Positions 20,609 through 21,536 of a stretch of 21,536 nt of DNA are shown here, piece after piece (the stretch's first letter is position 1; the number at the start of each line of letters is the position of its first letter). The position numbers were made by a program, and so were the translations under genes. The notes under the pieces are model-generated. The model was not told the DNA's origin. It saw only the letters and a list, made by a program, of their open reading frames with translations, and ran no database searches. The stretch is from Pigoraptor vietnamica (taxonomy: Eukaryota; Opisthokonta; Filasterea). The stretch covers positions 1 through 21,536 of the forward strand of contig CALSCQ010001724.1 of assembly GCA_943704525.1 (NCBI GenBank), given 5' to 3'.

Positions 20609-21267
20609 GGGGGGGGGGGGGGGGGGGTATTTTCTCAGCCTATTTTCGAACAACGAGGCTCAGAAGGTTTGCGGCTTCAGCGCACGTTTTCCCACCAGGA
20701 GGTCGCGTGCTGTTCTCACGACCCCAATATCAGTAGGAGCAACAAACTGGTGTCACTTCTCTCCCTCAGTCGCTCACCTTGCGGGCACCACGCAGCGCTG
20801 TTGTACCTCGTCGCAAACACGCACGTCGTCTGCTTGATCTCCTCAGGCATGAGCAGCTTCTTCACAACAAGCAGCTCGCGCATCGTCACGCACGACGACT
20901 TCGTGGTCGGCACGCCGGCAATCGTTCCGGAGCACGTGTAGTCGCTGCAGTCCGTCGTGCACGTACCGGGAACGCCACCGAGGACGGGCGGCGCGGGCAA
21001 AGGCGTCGACTCGTCCAGCGCGGTGAGCGAAAAGTCGGTGCTCTTTTTCACGCCGTCCACCCATATCGAATACGTCGACTGAAACGCGTCCGTAATAACA
21101 GAGACGAGGTGGAGCACGCGCGTCCCCTTGTTCTTGTCGTTCGTGATCCAGTCCGTGCACGGCCAGTACGTCGTCGGGTCCCCCCCGAATATTTTAAGGT
21201 CAATCTCATCAAAGCTGGCGCACACGCGGTACTGGACGTTGTTGCCTGGGTTCATCTGGAGCCCAAT
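14964..21267 (-). CDS. Single-pass receptor-like protein: LamG-like segment, cysteine modules, stalk, membrane helix, YxxP-rich tail (5' incomplete)
   Basis: Twelve exons on the minus strand: 21267-20778, 20540-20400, 20151-19954, 19748-19551, 19295-19092, 18830-18630, 18463-18242, 17986-17792, 17597-17482, 17272-16554, 16069-15989 (or 16016) and 15849-14964. They give 1,216 or 1,207 residues; the start lies upstream. The first exon has a jelly-roll/LamG-like signature (TRVLHLVSVITDAFQSTYSI, WVDGVKK). The second has the CGDGVLHPSELCD motif seen in myxococcal-type Cys-rich repeats. Seven modules of about 65-74 residues follow, with eight cysteines each, of the ephrin-receptor-like/GCC2-GCC3 type. 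Then come a Ser/Ala/Thr- and Gly-rich stalk, a membrane helix (MAAVAGGAAGGVVVVCLVGY, with small-residue packing motifs) and basic residues RADFVKR. The tail is a tyrosine-rich scaffold without a kinase domain. One intron (17273-17481) uses a GC donor, CAG|GCGAGT. Expected place: plasma membrane, signalling through tyrosine phosphorylation. The protein's identity is unknown to me; the parts are read from motifs. Confidence 0.8.
16341..16530. repeat. (CA)n microsatellite in the receptor intron after the membrane exon
   Basis: Dense CA and CACACG repeats within intron 16070-16553, on the coding strand TG-rich and close to the GTGAGC donor at 16553. Confidence 0.9.
16557..17170 (-). other. Stalk and membrane helix of the receptor
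   Basis: From about 17170 to 17000 the coding strand gives near-repeats of about ten residues rich in A, S, T and V (ASASSATAAAVASASSAA). A Thr/Pro-rich stretch follows (PEPPSTTAVAQTTT, NRPTTTVTPAAS), probably O-glycosylated. A Gly-rich stretch comes next (about 16770-16640) and then one hydrophobic helix (about 16632-16557) with GGAAGG small-residue packing. The layout fits a mucin-like spacer holding the cysteine modules off the membrane. Confidence 0.75.
18060..18225. repeat. (CA)n microsatellite in a receptor intron
   Basis: Fills intron 17987-18241. It is pure CA at about 18150-18220 and sits directly beside the GTGAGT donor at 18241 on the coding strand. Confidence 0.92.
18900..19070. 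repeat. Degenerate CA-rich tract in a receptor intron
   Basis: CACACG, CACACAGACA and similar units occupy intron 18831-19091 between cysteine modules 3 and 4. Confidence 0.85.
19843..19862. repeat. (GT)10 microsatellite in a receptor intron
   Basis: Ten GT units followed by G-rich DNA (GGAGGGGGGTGGGG) within intron 19749-19953. Confidence 0.9.
20305..20362. repeat. Polypurine G-run tract in a receptor intron
   Basis: About 58 bases of almost only G and A, with repeated runs of four or more G, in intron 20152-20399. The coding strand is a polypyrimidine tract. The G-runs could form a quadruplex on the plus strand. Confidence 0.88.
20562..20627. repeat. (TG)22 followed by a run of 20 G
   Basis: TG repeats at about 20562-20605 are followed by TT and then 20 uninterrupted G at 20608-20627, in intron 20541-20777. 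Exact lengths of such runs are error-prone in assemblies. Confidence 0.9.
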
Positions 21268-21536
21268 CTGCGCACGGCATTGTCGAAGGCGTTCGCACGT
21301 GCGTGTGAAGGAGATCAATAATGCTGGTGCAGAGTGCGTGCGGTGAAAATAAACGACTACAGTCACGACTCTCGCATGCACCCACACAAAACACACATCC
21401 GGCATGTCCGTTTCGTAAGGGAGTCACCGAGGGGGACGGGCATGCAGGTCCGCACACGCACAAGCACACACATATGATTGTCTCTGCACGACAGTCGCCG
21501 AGTATCGGGGCGAAAGAGGGCGGGGAGGGGGTTGGG
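21268..21536. other. Right edge: probably an intron of the receptor, no confirmed exon
   Basis: A clear acceptor (GCCGTGCGCAG) lies at 21268-21278 on the minus strand. Upstream of it I found no exon that I could fix by phase and homology. A possible acceptor sits at about 21484 (ACTGTCGTGCAG on the coding strand) with a short open stretch after it, but this is not reported as coding. Confidence 0.45.

Overview
The window looks like nuclear DNA of a unicellular relative of animals. Every protein gene is cut by several short GT-AG introns, many with a CTAAC/CTGAC-like branch site. Coding DNA is GC-rich and genes are packed on both strands with gaps of 0.1-0.8 kb. Introns and spacers are full of (CA)n/(TG)n and CACACG-type microsatellites. 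A PTB-PDZ-PDZ adaptor and a receptor with a phosphotyrosine-type tail point to Holozoa. A choanoflagellate of the Salpingoeca/Monosiga kind is my best guess, from gene content and style only. Exon joins below were built by hand from splice signals, reading phase and family alignment. The joins of the four complete genes add up to whole codons.

Layout, left to right. (1) 1-1094, minus: 5' part of a fatty-acid-transport-protein-type acyl-CoA synthetase that runs off the left edge. (2) 1719-4589, minus: a 587-residue Mint/X11-like adaptor (PTB, PDZ, PDZ; 7 exons). (3) 5130-6453, plus: mitochondrial single-stranded-DNA-binding protein (152 aa, 5 exons), divergent from gene 2 across an AT-rich promoter island. 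(4) 7213-10467, plus: a 776-residue Spinster-like major facilitator (5 exons, one with a GC donor). (5) 10695-11573, minus: a protein-kinase C-lobe that lacks an N-lobe and has an apparent 1-base frameshift. (6) 11670-14679, plus: a 719-residue mitochondrial medium-chain-type acyl-CoA synthetase (5 exons). (7) 14964 to beyond the right edge, minus: a single-pass receptor-like protein, at least 1,207 residues.

The most interesting part is gene 7 together with gene 2. Gene 7 has a jelly-roll (LamG-like) ectodomain segment, then seven cysteine-rich modules, mostly one per phase 1-1 exon. A Ser/Ala/Gly-rich stalk and one membrane helix follow. Its cytoplasmic tail holds 27 tyrosines, 20 of them in YxxP motifs as in the substrate domain of p130Cas. 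The tail also has an NPTY motif (the PTB ligand type) and ends in S-R-V, a class I PDZ ligand. Gene 2, about 10 kb away, encodes exactly the domain types that read such motifs. That the two proteins bind each other is inference.

Two acyl-CoA synthetases and a possible lipid transporter also lie in the window, but nothing in the sequence shows that they are co-regulated.
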